64,000 nt of DNA from Symsagittifera roscoffensis (lineage: Eukaryota > Xenacoelomorpha > Acoela > Convolutidae), in the NCBI RefSeq assembly GCF_963678635.1, contig NC_087069.1, forward strand, positions 18,386,515 to 18,450,514, in the 5' to 3' direction. Both the position numbers and the translations under genes were made by a program. The notes beneath the pieces were generated by a model that saw only the letters and a list, made by a program, of their open reading frames with translations, searched no databases and had not been told where the DNA came from. This document shows positions 52,980 to 63,457 of the stretch, in pieces (position 1 is the stretch's first letter; the number at the start of each line of letters is the position of its first letter).

Positions 52980-54350
52980 TTTGTTGAAGTTACTGAAGTA
53001 ATTCAGGAAAATTTCAAGAAGTAAAACTGGTTATGAAAAAACAAAAGCGAGAAGTGACTCTTACTAAAAACTTTGCGGGTAAGGGCAAGTAGAAGCCAAT
53101 AACAAGAGTTATACCTCGCCGTCTCGACAATAAGTACTTTCCTTTCCAAAAACAGGTTTATTACAGCTTTAAGCTCTATATTTCTCGTCACTCTGTTCAA
53201 GAGCAAGGGTTTTGTATACTAAAAACTGATTCATTTACAGCCTCAAGCTCATGCTGTTAATTTTAAGGGTTAGCGATAAATTTTATAAGTTTTGGCATTT
53301 TTTAGGGGACTGGTTTAGACTTTCAATTAACATTTCAGCACTATTTTTTAACATTTTTTTCTTTCATTTTTAGCTTGAACTATTCGTTCTCATTTTAAAT
53401 TCAAGTGAATGTGGTTTGAAATTTTTAGGAGCTATCTGATACGTAATAAGGACAAGGGTAGAAATTAAAAAACAATTATAGCCCAATCAATGAGAGTAAA
53501 CGCTTAAAAAATTGTGATTTTTTGAGAAATTCTGATTTTTATGAAAATATTTGAAAAAAGTTGGGAAAAATTTTTTTTTCTCTCCAAATCCATTAAAACT
53601 ACCCTCGATAAATTTGCCATGAGTTTCTGAGCAGGGTTAAGGGTCATGTTCATTTTTCGAAAAAAAACATAAATTTTCATTTTTTCACATTTTTACCAAA
53701 AAAATTTTCAGTTTTACACCCAAAACATGTATATAAATGTAAAATAATGCAGATTTATGGCTTAAAACATTCTCTGTTACTTTGCGTAAGACCTGGCTAA
53801 CCCCAACGGGCACAAAGTATGACGAGAGGGACAGAACAGAGAATGTTTGATAAAAAAAGCCAAATAAATATGGTTGGACTACCAACAAGAAAATGTTGGA
53901 CCCTTCCATATTTATCTTTCTTTCGAAAAGAAAGCAATATCCCGAAAAGGATATTCCAAAGGGGGTTCACTACTGAGCAAGTGTATTTATCTTTCTCTCT
54001 CTCTCTCTCATTCTTTCTCAAACAACAATTTTAGCGAAAAATAATTCTCGATTTGTGATTTTTTTCTAGTTTTTCAAGTTTTTCTCTAACATTTTGCTGA
54101 AAACTTTACGGGGCAAATTTTAATTGATCTATTAAGCAAAATACAAACTGAGACAAAAAATATACACACAGTAATGTTAAAACAGCTTGAAACTCAAATC
54201 AAACAAAAATGAAAATATAAAACCTTTGAATAATATTTGAAACAAAGGAAAGTTTTTTGTTTAAGTTATTAGAACTCTCGAAACTCTAGTTTTCTCTTTT
54301 TTGGCGCATAGCAAGCTGCATTTGGAGGGGTGTTTTGAATTAGATCTAGG
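52980..54350. other. Polinton spacer with hairpins
   Basis: AT-rich, no supported gene. A perfect 14-bp inverted pair, aaacattctctgtt (53765-53778) and aacagagaatgttt (53835-53848), brackets a 56-bp loop that itself holds ctttg/caaag. A (TC)n run lies at 53990-54010. Confidence 0.5.
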
Positions 54351-54354
54351 GTCA

Positions 54355-54906
54355 CTAGATCAATTGTCTCCGCACTCGATGAACATCCGAATAGGAAGTT
54401 GATTGTTCTGGAGTTGAAACTGCTCCCCTAACAAACGACTCGGGAGACATTGCTGTCGGAATATCCCAGTACGCTTCGCGCTCTGCATAATCACGAATAC
54501 ATCCCTCCTGATTTTTATACATTGGCAATGACTCGCAGTCATACACGAAGAGAACTTTTCTTGGAGGCTGCTCGAGCGAGGTTGTGTCGTTTATCTCCGT
54601 CTTTTCTAATGCCGGATAGCTCTTGTGAATAGTGCAACTCTCGTACATTCGTTTTCGATTCTGTCAAAGAAGATCGATGTGATGAAGAAGGTAGTTCGGT
54701 AGCATGATATGACTTTTTGTAGTCCATTCCTCGTTTTGATTCTCGTCGCTTTTTCGGGGAGCCAAGTCATTGAACAGACTTGCTGTAGACGGAGAGACTC
54801 TCTCTTTCTGTTGATGGATGACTGCAATCGACTCTCTCATGTATGTTTGGTAGATAATTGATCTTTTTCGATCAGACACTGAGATTATTTGTAAAGGACT
54901 AGTCAT
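54355..54906 (-). pseudogene. unrecognised Polinton ORF with one in-frame TGA
   Basis: Starts at ATG 54906 and runs in one frame to a stop at 54355, interrupted by TGA at 54666-54664 after about 80 codons. The 182-residue product would be polar, with VLFVYDCESLPMY near the end. I do not recognise the family. It lies upstream of the polymerase gene on the same strand. Confidence 0.45.
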
Positions 54907-55533
54907 GACTTGAAGAGGTTTAAAGTTTTGTTAAAATAAAATGACTGAACTACCGAAATGAAAATGAGAGAATGAAAAGTATGAAAAGTTTATTGATGAG
55001 AATGAGATCAGGAAAGGGGTGGCATGGTTCAATTAGGTCAAAGCTAATAACTTTTTAGGCGAGGCTATGAAATTTTATTCATTCTTTTACACCTGACGCC
55101 TGAGGTCATGTTAGGAGTGATTGTGAAAATCCGATTTTTTTAGATTTATGTGATAGATTTGTTATAGTGGCTACGGGCGAAAGCACTCAAAATCAAATTT
55201 TCATGATAGTTTGCCAGACCTTCTTTGTCATGCTATTAGAAATTCATTACCATGATTCATAACAGTCATTAAAATAACCGTCACAATAAAAAACACTAGA
55301 AGATTTTTAGAGTATAGCCGGGGGGAAAAGTAACTAAATACCCATATAAAAAGAGGTTTATCGTTAAAGAAACTATATCCTTGGTGATTAAGTTTTATCA
55401 ATATGGCTTAGGGCGCTCATAAACCTTATCACCTAAATTTTTACTTTGGGAGCGCATGATCTGTCTCGTATACTGTGATCAGTCATTCTTCAACGTTCCA
55501 CACTAAAAACCAGTTGGCTGTTATTCATTTATA

Positions 55534-55896
55534 ATGTACGCTTCTCTTGAAACGGATGTTGACTATTTCGATGATTTTAGGGATATATTTTCGAATGATA
55601 AACGTTTAGTTAGAGTCGTTGCAAAATTATTCGGATAGACCGGTACTTACAGAACTATCAAATTGTACAAAAAAGACGAAGAGGGAACTTTTAAGTATCG
55701 ACAAGGAATAACTTTGTCAACTGGTGAATTCGAGTCCTTGGCGGACAATTATACAAAAATCAAAAGATTGAAGAAAGCAAAAAAAAACTGCGACGTGACT
55801 GAAAAACTTCGAAAAAAGCGTAACAAATCTAAAAAATCTTCATGCTCTGAAAAGGAATGCGAAAGTGAAAACGATGATAACTGTCGGGTTGTGTAA
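55534..55896 (+). pseudogene. PC4/Sub1-like small protein with in-frame TAG
   Basis: ATG at 55534; a TAG at 55636-55638 splits an otherwise open 120-codon frame. The second part (RTIKLYKKDEEG, KYRQGITLSTGEFESL) has the pattern of a PC4-type single-stranded-DNA-binding domain: basic strand, Gly-Ile-x-Leu, then a helix. A Lys/Ser-rich tail follows. Such proteins may help replication or transcription of the element, an inference. Opposite in orientation to the other Polinton genes. Confidence 0.5.
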
Positions 55897-55933
55897 CATT
55901 ATCAACTCGTTATTCTATTGAAACTTCAAAGCA

Positions 55934-56548
55934 ATGGTTGAAGCAATGTATAAGCAATCCCCTGATTATTTCAAACAGTTCCGTAAAAATTACAAATTTT
56001 TCATCCTGAATCATGAACCCAACTTTTCAGGCTTCGCTTCAAAAGCAAATTTTGCGGTATCCTCCCATTCGAATAAATTAGATTTTTGCAATCATTCGAT
56101 TGACAACGAAAAACATTATAATGTGTTGGTCGAATTCACAAAAGATACTACCGATTTACTTAACAAGTTGACTTCAAAAGCCCTCGTTGTTCCTTGTCTT
56201 CTCTCTACATTAAAATATTTAATTTTGGGTTGCTCCAACTATAAATTGTCTGGCCCTCTGATGGAAAAACTGAAAATAGCTGTGAATTATAACTCCATCA
56301 ACAACTTAGATGTTAGTGGTGTTCCAGTTCGCAGACGATTGCCTCAAGTTTGCTTCGGCTCGGAGACTAAGTCTGTTCAAACTCAAACTGACCTAACAAT
56401 TGAACGCTTTACTAATATTTTGAATGGTGAAAATGCAGCTGAGTTTTCTAGAATAAATGACATAATTTTAAGTGGGTATGGTTGTATGCAAATTGATTCA
56501 AACACTTTATTTGTGAAACTTTTCATTGAGAAGAAATTCAAGTTTTAG
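55934..56548 (+). CDS. unrecognised Polinton protein, 204 residues, plus strand
   Basis: ATG at 55934, 37 bp after the PC4-like frame, stop at 56548. Polar N-terminus (NYKFFILNHEPNFSGFAS), hydrophobic middle (LVVPCLLSTLKYLILG) and a mixed C-terminus ending KKFKF. No motif known to me. Fully open in a neighbourhood where most genes are broken. A hairpin follows its stop. Confidence 0.6.
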   Translation: MVEAMYKQSPDYFKQFRKNYKFFILNHEPNFSGFASKANFAVSSHSNKLDFCNHSIDNEKHYNVLVEFTKDTTDLLNKLTSKALVVPCLLSTLKYLILGCSNYKLSGPLMEKLKIAVNYNSINNLDVSGVPVRRRLPQVCFGSETKSVQTQTDLTIERFTNILNGENAAEFSRINDIILSGYGCMQIDSNTLFVKLFIEKKFKF

Positions 56549-56588
56549 ATATTGGTTTTCTTTCGCTCTCTTGTATATCAAAAAAAAT

Positions 56589-56660
56589 GTTACTGCACAA
56601 GCGGGAGGCGTTCCCGAGGAGCGTAGCGACGAGCAACGCCGGGTTAGCTATTGCCCGGTA
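56589..56660. terminator. GC-rich hairpin between convergent Polinton genes
   Basis: The arms ggcgtt...aacgcc enclose 'cccgaggagcgtagcgacgagc', with further pairing gcccgg/ccgggt-like blocks next to it. GC content contrasts sharply with its surroundings. It lies between the stop of the plus-strand gene (56548) and the end of the protease gene (56858), a fitting place for a 3'-end structure; function is inferred. Confidence 0.4.
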
Positions 56661-56857
56661 AACCAAATGGACATGCCTTGATATTTCGAAGGATTTGATA
56701 TGAATTTTTTCGCGGTTCACATAAACTTGCAGAAAAAAAACTTTGTTGTTAATAAGAATGAATTGAAAAAAAAAAACGAATTTATAAATTTTACAAAAAC
56801 ATCATTATATTAATTTAGAATAACATATGTTTGGCAAATCTTATCAAATCATGATCC

Positions 56858-57253
56858 TTAAGTTTGAAACCTATTGGAAATTTTGTTTGTAATTATAAAA
56901 TGAGCAACATAAATACAATAAAGTCCGCATAACACCGAATCAGTTGATTGTATTGGTTTTTTCATCAGTAGTTGATTTGCCTCGTGAATTGTACGTCGCA
57001 TATTCTTGTACACGAGGGGACAATCACATAATTGTTTACCTAGAAGATCTGCGAAGAATATCTGTCCTCCAGCTTGAGCAAAAAGCAACCAGTGGGTTCC
57101 AGGTTGATCCGATGGTGATGCATTCATAATCATGAACGTATTATCGTTTTTCAGTACTGAAGAGCATGGCAAATCTGCTGGAAAAATACCTCTAAAGCGA
57201 TACTTCAAATGTTTACAGCGGTTAATATTTTCTACTAGTTGAAGATTATCCAT
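56858..57253 (-). CDS. adenain-like cysteine protease
   Basis: ATG at 57253, 131 codons, open. The motif GTHWLLF carries the catalytic His; FADLLG follows, and STDSVLCGLYCIYVAHF carries the Gln-like and Cys positions of the C5/Ulp1 fold. In adenoviruses and Polintons this enzyme matures capsid proteins. It directly follows the major capsid gene on the same strand (7-bp gap). It is short for the family, as the C-terminal helices appear clipped by the stop. Confidence 0.75.
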   Translation of the reverse strand: MDNLQLVENINRCKHLKYRFRGIFPADLPCSSVLKNDNTFMIMNASPSDQPGTHWLLFAQAGGQIFFADLLGKQLCDCPLVYKNMRRTIHEANQLLMKKPIQSTDSVLCGLYCIYVAHFIITNKISNRFQT

Positions 57254-57260
57254 GTCTATC

Positions 57261-58535
57261 TTAGGTCATAAGAGTGTTTTTGGTAATTTTTCTATCTGAA
57301 CGCACATGAACTGTTGATGCACGCTCTCCCATAAACAATAACTCGACGTTATTACCGAGACCTGCGTCAAACTTGAGTTCGACCGAAATAGTGCAATTGG
57401 TCAATTCAGGATGAATAAAATCGTGTGAAGCCTCCTGACTAGACGTGAGATCAAAAGCCATAATATAATGATTATCATAATTAGCGAGACTGATTCCATG
57501 ACTAGTGTTCAAAACAAAATCAAGAGCCTCAAGCGTATTGTAATAAATTCTTTAATTGTCTGATGCTGAGATGGGAGTTCCGGCAATGGGTAGACCGTTT
57601 CTGTACACAATGATCTCATTCAACTCAAATTTCTGGTAATGAAAACGGTTTGTTCTATTAGTACCCAAATATGCTTCGTTTATGCTCATTGCTACTATCA
57701 TTCTTCGAACAGGTTCTTTTGCAAAAACACCCTCTTGTCGCCAGCTTTGTACTCCTGCTGTTGCGAGAAATGTTTTTGGTACTACTTCGATGTAATTGTA
57801 AATTGCCGGGTTCTTCAACGAAGTTTTTTCTATTGATGAGAGAACATAATCAGTCACTGTCATCTTTCTGACATAGAGATTAGCTTCGATTATTTGGACC
57901 TTGTAGTGTTTAGCTGCATCTTCAGATATGACAACAAAATCGTTAGGAGAACGTCTAAGAGACAATCTAATTGTCACACCGCTAAGTAGATGCTTGTCAC
58001 ACGACAAAAAGTCGCAAGCAATTTTACCAAATAGCTTCAGCTCGCTCGAGGCCGCAACGAGACTTTTACTCTCCGTAACATCATCAGCTCTCCTTCCAGC
58101 ACCTTCAATGGCTGATGGATTTTCTTCATAATAATAACCTTGACAAGCCAACCATGTTTTCTTGGCATCATTACCGTATGAAAACTCGGTCTCAATAAAG
58201 CTTTTATGGGCAAAATTAGCATTGGTAGTTGACATTTTCTCACCATTCAGAGACAGTGTACACTCAGAAAATAATGAAGATAAAGGATTGTTAACAAAAT
58301 ACGGCGTATCTCTGTTTGCCGCCTCTGTAGCATGCGTTCGAAGCACGTTTCCATTGCTTCGAACAATTCGTGCAACTATTTCCAAACGAGTACGTTGAAG
58401 ATCGATGAAATTATTTCTGCCGCCGAGTACTTCAAACTCGAGCATAGGAGCATCAGGAGAGTAGGAAGGTCCAATTTCTTGGGTGAATGCATTTTCAAAA
58501 GTGACAAGTAAAGGCGGTTTCTCAAATAAGTCCAA
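57261..58535 (-). pseudogene. Polinton major capsid protein (double jelly roll), one in-frame TAA
   Basis: ATG at 58535. One frame of 425 codons, interrupted by TAA at 57554-57552 about 80 codons before the natural end. N-terminal LEFEVLGGRNNFIDLQ, NNPLSSLFSECTLSLNGE and LSGVTIRLSLRRS are characteristic of Polinton capsid proteins, which form the hexons of predicted virions. Apart from the stop the frame is clean. Upstream lies the small basic protein, downstream the protease. Confidence 0.85.
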
Positions 58536-58559
58536 GGAGTTGCTTCACTCGGGATTAAA

Positions 58560-58966
58560 TTAGAAATCATTTTTAACCCTTGTAAAGAAATCGGAGCGAC
58601 TTCTCTGTGCAGTTCGTTTTGTGGGAATGGCGCGTCTCGTTTTTCGTTTAAACGCCGTCGTTCTTTTCGGATGACTTTTCCGAGATCTTTTTCCTCCTCC
58701 TACTTGCTTTTTGATTGTTTTTCTAACGGTGCTTTTGAGTGCCTGCTTAGGACTTTTTCTTTTTGTTGCAACTTCTATCAGTTCTGGAGCTGCCTGAAGA
58801 AGTAGTTTTTTCCGATTTTTTTAGCCGCGGGTATCACAAATTTTCGAGCCAGTGGAAGTGGGACTCTTCCTATTCCCAAGGCTAATGCACCGAAGCCACT
58901 GCCTCGTTTTCTATAATGCCCCGATAAATGTGGTAGGACTGCTTGGTTGTGGTAATATGAATCCAT
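58560..58966 (-). pseudogene. small basic Polinton protein, frameshifted
   Basis: ATG at 58966 (MDSYYHNQAVLPHL). Gly-rich hydrophobic stretch GSGFGALALGIGRVPLPLAR, then a shift in an A-run near 58800. After this the next frame continues as a Lys/Arg-rich tail to a TAA at 58562-58560. Proteins of this type sit between penton and capsid genes in many Polintons and may be a minor core or cement protein, by position and charge only. Confidence 0.65.
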
Positions 58967-58971
58967 TTTGA

Positions 58972-59865
58972 TCAATTGCTAAACTTTTGAAATTTCAAAG
59001 TCAGTACAACTTTTCCCCCTACAGTGAAAGGAACAAGTCCTCCAGTTTCTGTGCGCAAGTTCACAGAAATATTGGAAATATTATTGAACAAAAGTTTTTT
59101 AAAATCCAAATTACTAAACACTTTACGATGATTCGGTTCAATTGTACATGCGTATCCGTTTTTCACTCGACGATTTGTATCAATGACTCGTAAAAAGGGT
59201 GCTTTTGTGTCTCCGACTATTTGATAATGAATTATGTCCAGATAAATAAACATAAGCTGAGTACCAGCGCATACATCAACGGGATAGTCAGCAATAAGAT
59301 CTTGGGTAGAGAATGTGCTATGCTTCGTGCTTCCTTGTTTGTAACCTATATGATAACCAGTTCCATTTATGTCGCCTTTGAATCCAAGTACACTAGAAAT
59401 TTGCGGGCTTGAAAAAGTTATACCTTCCCAATAATGCAGCCATAAGGAAAGATGTTTGCTTATTGGATCTATTACGTAATCCAATTTCTCTAATTATGTC
59501 TTTCGACGAATCTCGTCCAGTATTTGATCAATGCTCGTATATTCTCCCTTTGTTGTTTTTGCTGTTTCTCCAAGGTAAGGTCTGGAGATTTTGTCTTTCT
59601 CAACTTTCATGCTTGCTATAACCCAATCTTTTTTGTAGTACACAATGTGGTTGTCAGTTACGTTGTTTATGTGAGTAGGGAAGGTAATTTCTGTAACTGC
59701 TACTCTCCATTCACCTTGCAAATTTATTTCTTCACTCAGGAGATTTTTGAACTTGGCCAGAGTGTTGTCTTTAAAAACGTTCATTGATGCAGATGAAACT
59801 AGGGTAATTGTGAAGGAAGGGGGAACATTATGGGTGAAAAGGCTGTTGGAAGTGCCCTCAGTCAT
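58972..59865 (-). pseudogene. Polinton penton-type minor capsid protein, one in-frame TAA
   Basis: ATG at 59865; a single frame to the stop at 58972, interrupted by TAA at 59496-59494. The start (FTITLVSSASMNVFKDNT; LQGEWRVAVTEITFP) and the middle (DVCAGTQLMFIYLDII) match the single-jelly-roll penton family that fills the vertices. Total about 296 codons, near the usual size. Confidence 0.75.
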
Positions 59866-61079
59866 GATTGTCCTTCTCCAGAACGCGAATTAGTTCAGAC
59901 TCGTAAAATTTTCCTTCAATCTGTTCTCTGTTAGAATCAATCAAATTGTATGTTGGGGGATTTCGTGTTGGTATGTCAAAAACTTCAAACATTTCATCGG
60001 TGAACGATTGTTTGTAACCCTTGCGAAAAGGTATGTCTACTTTGGCAAGTCTAACATTATCACCAACATAAAGCTTTGGATGTCGAACTAATTTCAAAGA
60101 TTGTTCTGCTCTTAATGAAATCAGGCGAGGAACATCTTTTTTAGTTACCTTGTTTGGTGCAAGATTTGTGACACGATTTGTTCTCGAATTAATTGCATTG
60201 ACAAAAATCTTGCAATTTGTCAATGTATGAGTAAGTCCATTTATCCTCCAAGTACTTATAAATAAGATTTTTCAAGGAACGGATATTTCTCTCAGCGAAT
60301 GTGGACTTTTTCTCGCCCTCTGTGCTATATGTGTTTATGCCTTTCTTTTTACATAAAGCTTCGAAGGACCCTTTAAACTCTGTGCCCTTGTCCACTCATA
60401 CTTTTTCCGGTTGTTTTGTCGTTATAATTAGTTTGAACGCTTCTGCTGTTGTAGTAGCATACTTTGATTTCAAGGGTTGCGCTCTGAGATAGCGGGACAT
60501 GCAGTCAACTGCAACAAGCAGATACTTAACATCATGCTTGTACTGGGCAAGTTTATCAACAAAGGCCAGATCTAATGGCCAGATTTCGTCGATATCGTAA
60601 ACTATGACCTTGAGTCGCGGCGTTTTTCGGATCACAGTTCGATATTTTGTGTATGCAGGTTCAGTATGAAAGAAATGTTTAACTTTCTTTCGCGACAAAT
60701 TGCCTGCTTTTATCAAGTTGTTCACACTACCAAACAACGCGGGACCTTTGTCACTGTATTTCGTTTTCAACAAATTTTCTTCAATCTTGGTAATTTTCCC
60801 ATTGTTTTGTTTGCGCCTTCGTCTTTTCTGACGTTGGAAAATCTGAATCGTTATGGGGCGTTCCGTATGAGTCAGAGCCTTCTTCTGACTCTTTTTCACG
60901 TTTTTGGTTTCGGGTTTTTCTATTACCGCTGAGACTTTTTCGTTTGTGTTTTTTACTTCTCTTAAGGTTTGCACTACTTTTTTCCTGCCAAGTGGGTGAT
61001 GTTGAGCGGGTTCTTGAGGTTCCGGGTTCTCGTTTCTCTTGAGCGTTAAAATACGCTGACTGAACCGCGTGTTTGGCAT
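59858..61079 (-). pseudogene. Polinton integrase (rve family), nonsense and frameshift
   Basis: The conserved part starts near KITKIEENLLKTKY (~60790) and runs through DIDEIWPLDLAFVDKLAQY and YLLVAVDCMSRYLR (catalytic D region). A TGA at 60398-60396 sits where a Trp codon is expected, just before VDKGTEFKG (second D). FAERNIRSLKNLIYKYLEDK carries the catalytic E. A one-base shift in a T-run near 60205 moves the C-terminal part (NSRTNRVTNLAPNK...) to another frame, ending at 59858. Polinton integrase inserts the element with 6-bp duplications. The open frame upstream to 61079 overlaps the preceding gene in another frame. Confidence 0.85.
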
Positions 61080-61650
61080 TTCGATTTATTACCAGGTTTT
61101 CATTCAAGTTGAGAGCAGTTAAAATGTTAATGAACGCCGGCTTGTGTAATTTTTTCGTTGGTTGTTGCATGTCGTATAAAAAAAGTGCAGCTTTAAGTCC
61201 TGTTGGTACTTTATCTACATATATCACCTCATTGTCACGGTTTATGCTTACTCTTTCTGAATTTTCTATGATTTCAAGTACGGTTTTTGCTCTAACAAAT
61301 TAATTTTTTGTCTTCTAAAACTTGTAAAACTTGTAACTGTCCTAAAATGCTTTCGGTCTGTCTATTGTGTTTCTCTTCTAGTATTTCGTCTTTAACACGT
61401 TCGACAGGTACTTCTTCATCGTCCGTTAACAGTTTAAGCTGTTCTTGTTGGGGCTCAACATTATCCGTAAATGTTTCCTTCGTTGCAGTAGTCTTACTAC
61501 TTTGAGGAGGTAATTGGGGTCTAAGCCGGTTAAGATAGGACAGTTTTTTTTATGTTTAATATTATTATCATCAAGAACACGTGCAGCATGTGGCTGCTCT
61601 TTAACATTTAAATGTTTCGGAATTAGAATGAATTCTTCAGCAGTCATCAT
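60781..61650 (-). pseudogene. Polinton 'EEFILIPK' protein, frameshifted
   Basis: ATG at 61650 gives MMTAEEFILIPKHL, a start I associate with a common Polinton protein of unknown role. At least one shift near 61440-61500 moves the middle (LLTDDEEVPVERVKDEILEE) to another frame. A further frame from 61227 holds LKAALFLYDMQQPTKKL and a long Lys/Arg/Ser tail overlapping the integrase start. It may be one gene with several breaks. Confidence 0.55.
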
Positions 61651-61955
61651 TAAGTTGTGAGGTACTTGTAACAAAAATAAAGTATTTGTCGAACTAAATG
61701 GAAGCCTTCTTTACTCAAAATAATCGCACGTTTTTTTACAACACTGGTTTTTGGAGTTATTAAGTATTTGTATGCTGTCGCGAATCGTTCGATGTTTGCG
61801 ATTTTAACGGGTACGTTTCCATTGACTACATTGAGCAAACATTCACAAATAAGTGTTATGATCTCACGATTTGAAGTTTTTCTAATTAATCTTTTTAGCT
61901 GGTCAGGTTTCAGTTGTACCATATGCCGCAGAATAGATAAGTTTTTCTTTTTCAT
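61650..61955 (-). CDS. small conserved Polinton protein, 101 residues
   Basis: ATG at 61955, open to 61650, overlapping the ATPase C-terminus by about 50 bases and touching the start of the next gene. LKPDQLKRLIRKTSNREI, ECLLNVVNGNVPV and a basic end are reminiscent of a small helical Polinton protein found next to the ATPase; function unknown. Confidence 0.55.
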   Translation of the reverse strand: MKKKNLSILRHMVQLKPDQLKRLIRKTSNREIITLICECLLNVVNGNVPVKIANIERFATAYKYLITPKTSVVKKRAIILSKEGFHLVRQILYFCYKYLTT

Positions 61956-62676
61956 TTGTAATTGGAGTAGTTTCTGCTTCAGATAAGGGTAAATAAAAAA
62001 CTGTTGGCCCAGGTCGTGTGATATTTGAACAATATCTCAAACAATCTGATGTACGGGGGTCCAAGTCGATTAGAAGATGTCCAAAAGAGTCTCTGTTAGC
62101 TAATTCGTAACAGTTTCTCAAAAATTCTGATATATTCAATTGTCTTCCTAAAAGATCTAGTTGCTGAACGTCGCGAGGCGATTTGAACAGAATGATAAGT
62201 GAAGTGTTCAAATCAATCGTACGCGACCATCGACTTTGTTGAAACAAGTTATGCTTAACATATATTACATCTATCCCTCTATGTCTACCCGCTGTCGCTA
62301 ACCTAACAAATTCTTTGTCATTATAGATGTCTTTACATGAATCATCGAAAACTAGAAGAACATTTTCTAATTTTCTCACAGATTCGAATCCGTCGAATTT
62401 CATGAACTTCACTTTCACTTCGCGAGAAGACACTTTTTCTGAGAATGCAGGTTGCATCTTTTTGTTAAGATATAGAACGGTTCCAAATTTAGGGTAAAAA
62501 GTAGTTCTCATCAAAAGTTTCAAAATTAACTCAGTTTTCCCGGATCCTGAAGGTCCCACTATCGCCATAAAAATTCTTGTCGAAGTATTAATCACTTTAT
62601 TCATATTCTTGGGTTTGGTAGTACGTAACCAACCAAGCCTGAAAAAATCGAGAACCAAACTGACGTTTCTTCGCAC
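61903..62676 (-). CDS. Polinton packaging ATPase (FtsK/HerA type)
   Basis: Walker A GPSGSGKTE (~residue 42 of this frame), Walker B LLVFDDS, and a sensor region (HRGIDVIYVKHNLFQQ). The frame opens with a GTG at 62676; the first ATG is at 62604 (MNKVINTSTRIFMAIVGPSG), a more conservative start. About 234-257 codons, the usual size. In related viruses this enzyme pumps DNA into the capsid. It is one of the few intact genes of the element. Confidence 0.85.
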   Translation of the reverse strand: MRRNVSLVLDFFRLGWLRTTKPKNMNKVINTSTRIFMAIVGPSGSGKTELILKLLMRTTFYPKFGTVLYLNKKMQPAFSEKVSSREVKVKFMKFDGFESVRKLENVLLVFDDSCKDIYNDKEFVRLATAGRHRGIDVIYVKHNLFQQSRWSRTIDLNTSLIILFKSPRDVQQLDLLGRQLNISEFLRNCYELANRDSFGHLLIDLDPRTSDCLRYCSNITRPGPTVFYLPLSEAETTPITNEKEKLIYSAAYGTTET

Positions 62677-62952
62677 CTTAATTTAGTGAAAGAAAGTTTG
62701 AGAATGCGCATTTGAATTAGAATTACTACCATTTGCGCAACAAAAACTACTTCAGACCTTGGCAAAGTTACATTGTTACAAAACTTCCATGATTTTTTTT
62801 TCACTGTTTATCTCGTTATAAACAAACTCTGTTACTATTGTTGCGTCAGGTTCATCTACTGCTGTTGTTGCTTCTGACATTTGAGAAACTATTTATTCTA
62901 CAGATTGTGTTAGACTTTTTCTCTCTGTGAAAGAAACTTGTAAAAAATTGAA

Positions 62953-63249
62953 TTAGTTTTGAGAACAGTAAAAAAATTCATAACGTGTGAAATCTCTATC
63001 ATTTATGTCATGTATTTCTAGAACAAAGTGTGCTGGGATATTTGCAGTATTTTCGTAGTACATTATTTTCTTCACAGAATCCTCTTTCACAATCGTCTTA
63101 ATCTCATCTGGCAATTCACTGCTGTTTAGATCCATCTGAACTCCTGGCTGACGTTTGGGTATCGAGACTAGTTCGGGAAGATTTACTCCTCGCTTGCTGG
63201 GTAACATTTCTGATAAACTTGAATCTCTGGAAGTATACAAATTGATCAA
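62953..63249 (-). CDS. small unrecognised Polinton ORF
   Basis: ATG at 63249, 98 codons. Polar; TIVKEDSVKKIMYYENTAN and VLEIHDINDRDFTRYEFF. Overlaps the next ORF upstream in another frame, so the two may be halves of one shifted gene. Confidence 0.35.
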   Translation of the reverse strand: MINLYTSRDSSLSEMLPSKRGVNLPELVSIPKRQPGVQMDLNSSELPDEIKTIVKEDSVKKIMYYENTANIPAHFVLEIHDINDRDFTRYEFFYCSQN

Positions 63250-63457
63250 TAACTGGAGAAAACTTCTTCAACGTAGACAACTCTTCTTCGGAAATTATTA
63301 TTTGCTCCTTCCTCTGAACAATTTGGCCACTGCACTCAATACGCTCTATTCTCGTTAATGAAATTTTAATATCACCCTCTGGAGTCATCCACACACAAAG
63401 CAATGAATTTGGTGATAGGTATGTCTCCACTTTTGCTGATCTCTCGCTGTTGTTCAT
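63116..63457 (-). CDS. small unrecognised Polinton ORF
   Basis: ATG at 63457, 113 codons, Ser/Thr/Arg-rich tail. It overlaps the end of the upstream ORF (63372) and the start of the next (63249). The overlap with 63249 in a second frame suggests either overlapping genes or a frameshift near 63200. Confidence 0.35.
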   Translation of the reverse strand: MNNSERSAKVETYLSPNSLLCVWMTPEGDIKISLTRIERIECSGQIVQRKEQIIISEEELSTLKKFSPVIDQFVYFQRFKFIRNVTQQARSKSSRTSLDTQTSARSSDGSKQQ

